The position numbers and the translations under genes were made by a program. Under the pieces are notes generated by a model. That model searched no databases, was not told the origin of the DNA, and saw only the letters and a list, made by a program, of their open reading frames with translations. A stretch of DNA of 14,884 bases from Helicobacteraceae bacterium (GTDB taxonomy: Bacteria; Campylobacterota; Campylobacteria; Campylobacterales; Sulfurimonadaceae). Shown here piece by piece: positions 6,120 to 12,783 of this stretch. The DNA is taken from the NCBI GenBank assembly GCA_027061425.1, contig JALSUN010000022.1, positions 1 to 14,884 of the forward strand, in the 5' to 3' direction. Numbering within the stretch: position 1 is the first letter of the stretch; the number at the start of each line of letters is the position of its first letter.

Positions 6120-7302
6120 AGCGATGTTGATTAAAGAATTTCTATTGGTCTCTCGTGACAAACATGCACTAGCCGCACTTTTTATTATGCCTGCGGTTTT
6201 TATTTTAATTATGTCGTTGGCACTTAAAGATGTTTTTAATGAAGACAAGGCGCTTATAGAGTACGCAGTAGTTGACAAAGACAACTCGTTAGAGAGCTTT
6301 TCTGTGATGAAAAAACTGCGCCTAAACAAGATGATGCACGAACATAACATTTCTGATGATTTTAAAAGACCAAAAGAAGAAGGCGTACAGTTTATTGTTG
6401 TTATCCCTAAAGGTTTTAAAAACCAGTTTTCTCAAGCAGATGCCAACAACAGCGCACTGAACATAGAAGTTGCTGCTGACATCGGTCAAAACCATCTCAT
6501 GCTTTTTAAGACACAGATCTTGAGTGCGGTAATGCAGGTACGTCTAGACGCCATAAACTTAGCCCAAGAGATGCAGCGTCACAGGGATAAAAATGCACCT
6601 AAAGCACAGAAAATAGAATTTGATGAGAAGAAGATGATGAAGGTGCATTATGCTGCTTTGGAAGCGGGTGAAAAACCTACTTCTACCCAGCAGAGTGTAC
6701 CTTCATGGATTGTGTTTGGACTCTTTTTTGTCATTATCCCGATGTCAACCATCTTTATTAGTGAACGTAAACAAAACACTCTGATGCGTCTGAGTACAAT
6801 GAATGTGACGCTACCTGTACTTTTTGGCGGTAAGATCATCCCTTATATGCTTATTAATCAGCTACAAGTGTGGGTAATGATAGCAGTAGGTATGTTCATC
6901 GTTCCACTCTTTGGTGCCGCGCCCCTGACTATAGGTGGAGATATTTCCGCCTTGGTGGCCATCTCATTAGCACTAAGCCTCTCTGCTATAGGACTCTCTA
7001 TTTTAATCGCAGTCAGTGTAGACAGTGTTGAACAGGCGACTACCATAGGTGGTATCATTAACATACTTTTAGGGGCTATTGGTGGTGTTATGGTACCAAA
7101 GTTTGTGATGCCTGACTTTATGCGTGAGTTTGCCAATGTCTCTCCCATGTCATGGGGATTAGAAGGCTTTTTAGATGTATTTTTACGTCGGGGAACTTTA
7201 AGTGATGTGCTTTATGAAGTCTTTGGTTTGGTGATGTTTGGCCTGGTCTCACTGCTGATAGCCGCTATAATATTTAAATATAAAATAAGGAGGGTGGCAT
7301 GA
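6112..7302 (+). CDS. ABC-2 type transporter permease
   Basis: A 396-residue membrane protein with the ABC-2 permease plan: one N-terminal helix (about 19-38), a large soluble, presumably periplasmic segment (about 40-197), then five helices at about 199-217, 250-267, 279-302, 312-328 and 367-388. The segment SPMSWGLEGF at 344-353 is typical of this family, close to the last helix. It forms the membrane channel with the upstream ATPase, probably as a homodimer with two ATPase subunits. The start ATG overlaps the ATPase gene by eight bases, a sign of translational coupling. Aryl polyene clusters of gamma-proteobacteria use an MMPL-type exporter instead; an ABC pair here is consistent with a flexirubin-type locus. 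The cargo is inferred. Confidence 0.93.
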   Translation: MFKAMLIKEFLLVSRDKHALAALFIMPAVFILIMSLALKDVFNEDKALIEYAVVDKDNSLESFSVMKKLRLNKMMHEHNISDDFKRPKEEGVQFIVVIPKGFKNQFSQADANNSALNIEVAADIGQNHLMLFKTQILSAVMQVRLDAINLAQEMQRHRDKNAPKAQKIEFDEKKMMKVHYAALEAGEKPTSTQQSVPSWIVFGLFFVIIPMSTIFISERKQNTLMRLSTMNVTLPVLFGGKIIPYMLINQLQVWVMIAVGMFIVPLFGAAPLTIGGDISALVAISLALSLSAIGLSILIAVSVDSVEQATTIGGIINILLGAIGGVMVPKFVMPDFMREFANVSPMSWGLEGFLDVFLRRGTLSDVLYEVFGLVMFGLVSLLIAAIIFKYKIRRVA

Positions 7303-7568
7303 TAGGTTCTCAAGATGAGGTGTTAAAATTACGTCTTAAAACGATGATCATCGAAGAGTGTGAAAAAGAGGATATAGCGCCAGAAGATCTGGCAGATGAT
7401 GTGGAACTCTTTTCAGATGCAAGTGGTTTGGAGTTAGACTCTCTTGATGCATTACAGATCTCTATGGGTCTACAGACACAGTTCAAAGTGCGTTTAGGAG
7501 ACTCTAAAGAGTTTCGTCGGGTGGTCACGACTATTAATGCTCTGGCTGATTACATTCAACCAGAGTAG
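7299..7568 (+). CDS. acyl carrier protein (ACP 2)
   Basis: An 89-residue carrier protein with the attachment serine at Ser48 in LELDSLDALQIS. It differs clearly from ACP 1 and ACP 3, which have GLDSVDAIEL, so it probably serves a different partner, such as the ketosynthase encoded next to it. The start codon overlaps the permease stop (ATGA at 7299-7302) and has one of the strongest ribosome binding sites in the operon, AAGGAGG at 7287-7293, fitting the high protein amounts carriers need. A carrier of this DSLDALQ type next to a ketosynthase is a usual element of aryl polyene clusters, as far as I recall. Confidence 0.92.
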   Translation: MIGSQDEVLKLRLKTMIIEECEKEDIAPEDLADDVELFSDASGLELDSLDALQISMGLQTQFKVRLGDSKEFRRVVTTINALADYIQPE

Positions 7569-7578
7569 AGGAGAGTCT

Positions 7579-8715
7579 TTGATAACGCTACTTGGTGGAG
7601 AGATCTTTAGTGCATTAGGCGCGTATGAACAACGTCTTGAAGCACTTAAAAAGGGTACCTTTAGAACCACTCAAAATGAGATGGTACTGATGGGTGAAAA
7701 CCTCGTATTTAACTATTACAACATAGATGACACCGCCCGTAACAGTGCCCTCTCCATCCCTCTGAATTATCTTGAAGATGTGGTTCAAAAAGCCATAGAT
7801 AAGTTGGGTCTGACTTCAGAGGAACTTTCGCGTTGTGGACTCTTTTTAGGCAGTGCTTCCAATGACCTTTCGTTAAGCCTGCCTTTGGGTCAAAACTATG
7901 ATAATTCTCAAACTGACACAGTGCCTTGTGAACGCATAGGAAATGGCTTTTATGCAGATCATCTTACGGAGCATTTTGGCTTGCATCCTTTTTCATTAAC
8001 CTATAACACAGCATGTACTTCAAGTGCCAATGCTATGATAGATGCGGCTTCCATGCTTGAAGGTGGACTCATAGATTACGCTTTAGTCATAGGTTTTGAG
8101 ATGTTTGCACCCATCTCTTTTGAAGGGTTTGCAGCGATGCAACTGCTCTCTACTTCAGAAATGGCCCCTTTTGACAGAGACCGTCAAGGGATCGTCCTTG
8201 GTGAGGCGATTAGTGCACTCTTTATGAGTCGTGATGATGTGAGAGAGAGCCCTTGGCACTACCTTGGTGGGGTAGGGCGCTGTGAGACGCATAGTGTGAC
8301 AGGTGCCAATCCTAACGGTGAAGGCATCGGTGCTGTAATAGAGGCGACTTTGGAGATGGCTGAGATCAAAGCAGAAGAGATTACTGGGGTGAAAGCTCAT
8401 GGTACGGCAAGTGCCTTAAATGATCTGGCTGAGATTACGGGGATGAAAAAGGTGTTTAGTCAATCACCGGACTTTTTCTCCTTAAAACCTTATATCGGTC
8501 ACACATTAGGGAGCTGTGGAAGTAGTGAAATGCTCTTGTTGATGGAGTGTGTAGATGGAGGATTTATACCAGGAACTCCCAACTTTAAAAACAGAGATGA
8601 GACCTTGGAATGGGCACCACTTCAAAGTGCCAAACTTTGTAAAAAAGGGTACTTTATGTTGAACTATTTTGGCTTTGGCGGTAATAACACATCTCTTGTC
8701 ATAGAGAAGGTTTAA
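7579..8715 (+). CDS. beta-ketoacyl-ACP synthase (KS 1, FabB/FabF-like)
   Basis: A 378-residue condensing enzyme of the KAS I/II family with a full Cys-His-His triad: Cys146 in YNTACTSSANAM, His274 in KAHGTASALND and His308 in YIGHTLGSCG, plus the conserved FGFGGNN near the end (364-370). It should elongate ACP-bound chains by decarboxylative Claisen condensation. The motif around the first histidine reads HGTA instead of the usual HGTG. The start is taken as TTG at 7579, ten bases after the ACP 2 stop, with AGAGGAGAG at 7567-7575 as ribosome binding site. An ATG at 7537 would add 14 residues inside the ACP gene and would separate the protein from that site. The next gene encodes a Cys-less KS-like protein one base downstream, so the two probably form a heterodimer. 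Confidence 0.92.
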   Translation: MITLLGGEIFSALGAYEQRLEALKKGTFRTTQNEMVLMGENLVFNYYNIDDTARNSALSIPLNYLEDVVQKAIDKLGLTSEELSRCGLFLGSASNDLSLSLPLGQNYDNSQTDTVPCERIGNGFYADHLTEHFGLHPFSLTYNTACTSSANAMIDAASMLEGGLIDYALVIGFEMFAPISFEGFAAMQLLSTSEMAPFDRDRQGIVLGEAISALFMSRDDVRESPWHYLGGVGRCETHSVTGANPNGEGIGAVIEATLEMAEIKAEEITGVKAHGTASALNDLAEITGMKKVFSQSPDFFSLKPYIGHTLGSCGSSEMLLLMECVDGGFIPGTPNFKNRDETLEWAPLQSAKLCKKGYFMLNYFGFGGNNTSLVIEKV

Positions 8716-8716
8716 G

Positions 8717-9565
8717 ATGGTTTATATACACAGTGTGGGTTCTGTAGGGCGTAGAGAAGATGAGACCTTAGATGTCAAGGCCTCTTGGAAAGCCATCTCT
8801 GCTAAGATGATCCGTCGTACAGACCGCTTTATACAGTTGGCCCTTTTAGGTGCGTATGATGCCCTTAAAGAGAGAGATGTTTTAAGTGACACAGCCCTTT
8901 ACATGGCTTCTGGACAAGGAAATCTGGCAGTGTTTAAACGTCTTAGAGATCAGCGTTACATTCAAAAACAGCCGCCAAAACCTGTAGATTTTATAAACTC
9001 TTTAAGTAACACAGCAGGGTTCTATGTGGCACAATACTTTGAACTCACGGGCAAAAATCTTAACATCTCCCGTCAAAGTCTCTCCATAGAGACCCTGCTT
9101 CTGTTGGCCCAAAACGACTTGGCGCTTAAAAGGGAGTCTTATATACTTCTCGGGGGAGTTGATGAGCTGCAAGAGCCCGTTGCCTTTACACAAAAGACTT
9201 TAGGTGTGTGTGATGCGACACCTTTAGGTGAGGGCAGCAACTGGCTACTGCTAAGTTCAGAAAAAATGGGCGCAAAAGCTTCTCTAGTAGTTTCAAAAAA
9301 ACGTCTTGACAGAGACTCTCTTTTAACGCGTTTAGAACGTGAAGAGGCTACAACTTTTGTAAGTTTTGGATATCACTGTAAAGCAGAAGATGTTAGTGCT
9401 ATTAAGGCATTGAAGCCTTTTCAAGTTTTTGAAGTGAAAGAGGGCTATCATGAAACAGTGGCGGCTGCTTACTGTACACATTTTGTGACGAAGCAAAAGG
9501 GAAGACTCATCTACATAGATGCTGATAAAAATGGTTATACCGTTATTGAGATAGAGACGCTCTAA
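8717..9565 (+). CDS. KS-like protein lacking the active-site cysteine (chain-length-factor-like partner of KS 1)
   Basis: A 282-residue protein with remnants of the ketosynthase fold: SLSNTAGFYVAQYFELTGKN at about 95-114 matches the helix region before the nucleophile. The nucleophile segment reads ISRQSLSIETLLLLA, so the cysteine position is Ser121. GEGSNWLLL at 171-179 matches the conserved GEG segment. The catalytic HGTGT and GH-L-G motifs are absent, and the protein is about 100 residues shorter than a full ketosynthase. It should therefore be a non-condensing partner, as in KS-chain-length-factor heterodimers of type II polyketide synthases and of aryl polyene systems. The ATG follows the KS 1 stop by one base, which supports a one-to-one complex. 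The effect on chain length is inference. Confidence 0.8.
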   Translation: MVYIHSVGSVGRREDETLDVKASWKAISAKMIRRTDRFIQLALLGAYDALKERDVLSDTALYMASGQGNLAVFKRLRDQRYIQKQPPKPVDFINSLSNTAGFYVAQYFELTGKNLNISRQSLSIETLLLLAQNDLALKRESYILLGGVDELQEPVAFTQKTLGVCDATPLGEGSNWLLLSSEKMGAKASLVVSKKRLDRDSLLTRLEREEATTFVSFGYHCKAEDVSAIKALKPFQVFEVKEGYHETVAAAYCTHFVTKQKGRLIYIDADKNGYTVIEIETL

Positions 9566-9633
9566 AAGAGGGGGTTTTACCTCATTTTTAGTGCTACTGT
9601 GCTACATTACAAAAAAAGTAGCAGGGGTAGTGG
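9566..9633 (+). promoter_or_regulatory. largest gap inside the operon, with possible alternative hairpins
   Basis: These 68 bases are the only sizeable gap in the operon. They hold GAGG/CCTC at 9568-9571 and 9580-9583 followed by a short T-run, which could be a weak terminator. After this come two copies of TGCTAC (9592-9597 and 9600-9605), either of which can pair with GTAGCA at 9618-9623 directly before the ribosome binding site AGGGG (9623-9627) of the next gene. This could adjust expression of KS 2 and the genes after it. The stems are only 4-7 bp, so the regulatory reading is weak. Confidence 0.25.
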
Positions 9634-10737
9634 ATGTCAAAGAATCGGGTCTATGTAAATGCTTATGAGTCACTCAGTTGTGTGGGTGATACTAAGCATT
9701 TGATGCAAGCTATTTATAACCGTGAGAGCGGGATTAGCATTGATACTTCCTATATGAAAGAGCATAAAGCGGGTCTTGGCTCGTTTGCCCCTGACGAATT
9801 TTTTGCATCACTGGTTGCTGTGACTCAAAATGTACTTGAGCAGAGTCCGTTGGAAAATTTTAATGAGACACTCCTTATCGTCGGCTCTTCAGTGGGCGGT
9901 ATCGGTAAAAGTGAACAGCACTTTTTTAGAGATAAAAGCTACAAAAACATCAATCCCAAAGAACATGCTATCTCTGTCATCTCAGAAACTTTAGACACTG
10001 CCTTCTCTTTTAAAGATACCCGTTCACTCTCTACTGCATGTACTTCGAGTGCCAATGCACTGATGTTGGCCCAACGTCTGATTAATTTAGGGGCTTATAA
10101 AAATGTCTTAGTTGTAGGTGCTGATGCACTCTGTTACACTACTGTTTGTGGATTTCAAGCACTTGGTGTACTCTCCACACAACAGTGTACACCTTTTCAA
10201 GAAGGACGTGAAGGGATGAATGTTGCTGAAGGCATCGGAGCGATTCTTCTTCAAGATGTAGCAATTTCTGAGAGTGTAGAACTTTGTGGAAGTGGTGGCA
10301 GTTCAGATGCCTTTCACATGACTAACCCAGACCCTGAAGCGGGTGGTGCCATCGCCTGTATGCAAAATGCACTTCGTGATGCAGGCATAAATGCTGAAGA
10401 TGTTGACTATGTCAATGCTCATGGAACGGGAACACAGGCAAATGATGCTGTGGAAGCCTTAGCAGTTGAGACACTCTTCACCCATAAGCCTCCGATGAGT
10501 TCGACTAAGGCTATTACAGGACATACCCTCGGTGCTGCAGGTGCTTTAGAGGCTATTATCGCTTGTGAGGTCATTAAACAGCAACGTATTGCGCCACAAA
10601 CAGCGCTTAGCGTAGCGGAGAACACACAGGTGAACCTCCCTTTGGAAAGTTATGAGAGCACTGTAAAGTATGTTATCTCTAACTCGTTTGCCTTTGGTGG
10701 CAACAACACTGCTTTAGTTTTTGGAGCCCTCTCATGA
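9634..10737 (+). CDS. beta-ketoacyl-ACP synthase (KS 2, FabB/FabF-like)
   Basis: A 367-residue ketosynthase with all catalytic residues: Cys136 in STACTSSANAL, His263 in NAHGTGTQAND and His297 in ITGHTLGAAGA, and FAFGGNN near the end. It is a standard decarboxylating condensing enzyme, about 40 residues shorter than housekeeping FabF, as is common in aryl polyene clusters. The start ATG is preceded by AGGGG at 9623-9627. The gene overlaps the chain-length-factor-type gene downstream (ATGA at 10734-10737), so KS 2 probably pairs with that protein in the way ApeO pairs with ApeC in the aryl polyene system. KS 2 and KS 1 are clearly different proteins with different partners, suggesting two elongation modules or two chain specificities. 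Confidence 0.93.
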   Translation: MSKNRVYVNAYESLSCVGDTKHLMQAIYNRESGISIDTSYMKEHKAGLGSFAPDEFFASLVAVTQNVLEQSPLENFNETLLIVGSSVGGIGKSEQHFFRDKSYKNINPKEHAISVISETLDTAFSFKDTRSLSTACTSSANALMLAQRLINLGAYKNVLVVGADALCYTTVCGFQALGVLSTQQCTPFQEGREGMNVAEGIGAILLQDVAISESVELCGSGGSSDAFHMTNPDPEAGGAIACMQNALRDAGINAEDVDYVNAHGTGTQANDAVEALAVETLFTHKPPMSSTKAITGHTLGAAGALEAIIACEVIKQQRIAPQTALSVAENTQVNLPLESYESTVKYVISNSFAFGGNNTALVFGALS

Positions 10738-11378
10738 AGATGAATTTTATAGTCAAAAAAAGTGCTGTTGTTCAAGCAGATACCAAGTGTGAAACCTTAG
10801 ATGAAAAACGCATTGTTCCTAAGATGATGTTGCGCCGTCGTTTGACACGCGCGGCACGTATTATGGTCTATTTGGCAGATGCTTGTGACTTTCGTGATGG
10901 TGCTGTTGTTTACGGCTCTGCTTTTGGCGAGATGCAAGCAACAGCGGACATTGTAGGTGCTATTGATGCGCAAGAACCTATCAGTCCTACTGCTTTTCAA
11001 AACTCTGTTTACAACACCGCACCATCATACTTTTCACTGCTCCATAAAAACAAAAATGAGATCTTAACAGTCTCTAATGGTAATGAGACCTCTCGAAATG
11101 TTCTTCAGACCGGTGCACTTCAGGCGCTAACCACTCAAAATGAGGTCTTGTTAGTCTGTTGTGAAGCCCTTAATATTGCCAACATAGATGAGGTCAACAC
11201 CTGTACAGACTTTTTAGAGTCAGGAGTCGCTCTGACCTTGACCCCGACAGACAGAAGTGTTACTGTTACGGTCTCTAAGTGTGAGCACAAAGGTTTTGCG
11301 CCTGCGCTTTGGGCAATGTTAGATGTTCTTAGTGCTTGTAAATCTCATGAAGATGCTGTTATTGCAGTGGAGTTATAG
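10734..11378 (+). CDS. beta-ketoacyl synthase chain-length factor (Ketoacyl-synt_2 type, ApeC-like)
   Basis: A 214-residue protein matching the short KS-like family (Ketoacyl-synt_2). YGSAFGEMQATADIV at 60-74 and ISPTAFQNSVYNTAPSYFSL at 83-102 correspond to the 'S..GE....' and 'SPt.F..SVhNa..g..s' signatures of this family. The nucleophile region (LTVSNGNETS, 111-120) has no cysteine, and no catalytic histidine motif follows, so it should not condense by itself. ApeC proteins of this type form a heterodimer with the active ketosynthase ApeO, and this gene's four-base overlap with KS 2 fits that. The N-terminus is basic (RRRLTRAARI at 34-43). MKM gives a second possible start two residues later; the first is preferred because of the ATGA overlap. 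Confidence 0.85.
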   Translation: MKMNFIVKKSAVVQADTKCETLDEKRIVPKMMLRRRLTRAARIMVYLADACDFRDGAVVYGSAFGEMQATADIVGAIDAQEPISPTAFQNSVYNTAPSYFSLLHKNKNEILTVSNGNETSRNVLQTGALQALTTQNEVLLVCCEALNIANIDEVNTCTDFLESGVALTLTPTDRSVTVTVSKCEHKGFAPALWAMLDVLSACKSHEDAVIAVEL

Positions 11379-11381
11379 CGC

Positions 11382-11642
11382 GTGATTACTACAACGCAAT
11401 TAAAAACAGAACTTATAGAGTTATTTGCCTTAGAAGGGGTAGGTGTTCATGAGATTTCAGATGATGATCATCTCTTTGAAGATGGCTTGGGCTTAGACTC
11501 TGTTGACGCTATAGAGTTGAGCATATTTTTAGATAATGAGTATGGTATAGTGTTTAAGAACATTGCTGATTCTGAAGTGGCTTTTAAATCTATAGAGACA
11601 CTTCAACAGTATATAAATGAACATAAGAGTGATAATGTCTGA
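11382..11642 (+). CDS. acyl carrier protein (ACP 3)
   Basis: An 86-residue carrier protein with the attachment serine at Ser40 in EDGLGLDSVDAIEL, the block it shares exactly with ACP 1. It is acidic and of usual length. The start is GTG at 11382, three bases after the chain-length-factor stop, with GGAG at 11369-11372 as ribosome binding site. Its last codons overlap the start of the first hotdog protein gene by eight bases. Its position between KS 2/chain-length factor and the dehydratase pair suggests it carries the growing polyene chain through condensation and dehydration. ACP 1 may duplicate or complement it. Confidence 0.92.
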   Translation: MITTTQLKTELIELFALEGVGVHEISDDDHLFEDGLGLDSVDAIELSIFLDNEYGIVFKNIADSEVAFKSIETLQQYINEHKSDNV

Positions 11643-12042
11643 CCTTAATGAACTGCTTACTTTTCTACCGCAAAAGAAACCTGTAGGTTTTGTCTGTGAT
11701 GTTTTGCTGAGTGAAGAACATCTTTCTCGTACTCAAGTTGCATTTGAAGCATCTCCGACACTCTCTATGTTAACGGAAGCCGGTGCTCAGACTTCTATCT
11801 TTTTACAACTCACAAAAGAGAAAGCTGAGGCAGATGTACCCCTTCGCGCCAAAGGAATGTTGGTCAGTATAAAGTCTAAATGGATCAATAGAAGTGAGAA
11901 AAAGCATTTTGAAGTTGAGAGTGCTTATATTAGTAACTTAGATAACTTTTTTGTGATCAGTTTTAAAGTTTTCGATGGTGCTCTTGTTGTTGCAGAAGGT
12001 CAGGTCGCTGCTGTTCTTGAAAAAAATGGAGTCTCATTATGA
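11635..12042 (+). CDS. hotdog-fold dehydratase-like protein lacking the catalytic His (ApeP-like)
   Basis: A 135-residue hotdog protein. SPTLSMLTEAGAQTSIF at 40-56 aligns with the active helix of FabZ ('PGvLiiEamAQ'), giving Glu48 at the catalytic acid position. The catalytic histidine position, 14 residues earlier, is Gln34, and the PG turn is missing. It therefore looks unable to work alone and probably pairs with the downstream protein, like the two dehydratase subunits of aryl polyene systems (ApeP and ApeI). The start is taken as ATG 11635, with AAGAG at 11625-11629 before it; an upstream in-frame ATG at 11617 would add six residues inside the ACP 3 gene and has no good binding site. The fold is fairly firm; the heterodimer is inferred. 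Confidence 0.75.
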   Translation: MSDLNELLTFLPQKKPVGFVCDVLLSEEHLSRTQVAFEASPTLSMLTEAGAQTSIFLQLTKEKAEADVPLRAKGMLVSIKSKWINRSEKKHFEVESAYISNLDNFFVISFKVFDGALVVAEGQVAAVLEKNGVSL

Positions 12043-12368
12043 GTCAAAGCTACCTCTCTCAAAACCTTTATCAAGTCCACACTCTATCTGAAAGCCAAGT
12101 CGACATTGAATTGGCAGATGAAAACCACTTTATATTTAAAGCCCATTTTGAAGGCATGCCTCTTCTGCCTGGTTTTTTACAGATCGATATCATTGCAGAG
12201 GTTTTAGGTAAAGAGATTGATGCCATTACAAGTGCAAAGTTCATGCAAAAAGTCTTACCTTTAGAAAAGTTGCGTTATGAGATAGCACCCACAAAAATTG
12301 GTGTTCGTGTTAAACTTTTTAACAGTGAAAAACTACTGTGTGGTGACTTTAAACTCAAGTGGTCTTAA
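12039..12368 (+). CDS. 3-hydroxyacyl-ACP dehydratase-like hotdog protein (FabA/FabZ-like, ApeI-like)
   Basis: A 109-residue hotdog protein with the dehydratase signature AHFEGMPLLPGFLQIDII at 35-52. The catalytic histidine is His36, and the acid 14 residues later is Asp50, the residue FabA uses (FabZ has Glu). It should remove water from 3-hydroxyacyl-ACP to give the trans double bonds of the polyene. It is shorter than FabZ (about 140-150), as in ApeI-type proteins. The start overlaps the stop of the previous hotdog gene (ATGA at 12039-12042), with GGAG at 12028-12031, so the two are probably made in equal amounts. It is the last gene of the operon; the next gene is 121 bases away and has a housekeeping function. 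Confidence 0.82.
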   Translation: MSQSYLSQNLYQVHTLSESQVDIELADENHFIFKAHFEGMPLLPGFLQIDIIAEVLGKEIDAITSAKFMQKVLPLEKLRYEIAPTKIGVRVKLFNSEKLLCGDFKLKWS

Positions 12369-12489
12369 ACCTCTAAATCCCGCACCACTAGCTTCTCTTT
12401 TCTCACAAATTCAAGCTATACCCACCTCTTAAGCTAAACATCACCCAAACATTGTTACATTCTAATTACTATATAAATTAGGATAAATT
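12369..12489. other. boundary between the biosynthetic operon and clpS-clpA
   Basis: A 121-base non-coding stretch separates the biosynthetic genes from the housekeeping pair. It should hold the operon terminator and the clpS promoter, but neither is clear. The only inverted repeat I see is 6 bp (TAGCTT at 12389-12394, AAGCTA at 12413-12418, loop of 18 bases), too weak to call a terminator. The end of the stretch is AT-rich, with TATAAA at 12472-12477 too close to the start codon to be a useful -10 box. Confidence 0.5.
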
Positions 12490-12783
12490 TTGAGTACTAA
12501 ACATGAATTAGAAGGGGAGCTCTGCGTAAGAGAACCCAAGCAGTATCTGGTGTTATTGTTAAATGATGATTATACCTCTATGGATTTTGTGATTGATATT
12601 TTGATGAATGTGTTTCATAAAACCTATCAAGAAGCAGAACAGATTATGATAGATGTACATAAAAAAGAGAAAGGCGTCTGTGGCGTCTACACTTATGAAG
12701 TGGCAGAAACAAAAGTCATGCAGGTGAGTAAACTGGCAAGAGAGCAGGGTTTCCCGCTTAAAGCAACGATGGAGGAGGCGTAA
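12490..12783 (+). CDS. clpS: ATP-dependent Clp protease adaptor ClpS
   Basis: A 97-residue adaptor that binds proteins with N-degron residues (Leu, Phe, Tyr, Trp) and hands them to ClpA-ClpP. The conserved substrate-pocket residues are visible: Asn25 and Asp26 in LLNDDYTSMDFV and His57 in DVHKKEKGVCG, with the same 32-residue spacing as Asn34 to His66 of E. coli ClpS. The start is TTG at 12490 with AGGA at 12480-12483; no in-frame ATG lies near. The stop overlaps the clpA start (TAATG), so adaptor and unfoldase are co-translated. This pair is a housekeeping element and marks the right border of the biosynthetic locus. Confidence 0.95.
   Translation: MSTKHELEGELCVREPKQYLVLLLNDDYTSMDFVIDILMNVFHKTYQEAEQIMIDVHKKEKGVCGVYTYEVAETKVMQVSKLAREQGFPLKATMEEA

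Noticed and set aside
6858..7148. 96-codon minus-strand frame inside the ABC permease gene.
   Set aside because: Low-complexity shadow of the permease membrane helices, with no binding site or family signs.
7537..7578. ATG at 7537 as the start of KS 1, adding 14 residues.
   Set aside because: It lies inside the ACP 2 gene without a binding site, and the added residues do not match the start of ketosynthases. TTG 7579 has AGAGGAGAG at good distance.
120..12368. Reading the locus as a fatty-acid synthesis (fab) operon or a polyunsaturated fatty acid synthase.
   Set aside because: Two KS/Cys-less partner pairs, DarA-DarB and a BtrH_N protein do not occur in fab operons, and the proteins are separate small enzymes, not the giant multidomain proteins of PUFA synthases.
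12389..12418. TAGCTT/AAGCTA inverted repeat as the operon terminator.
   Set aside because: Only 6 bp with an 18-base loop and no T-run after it; too weak to call.
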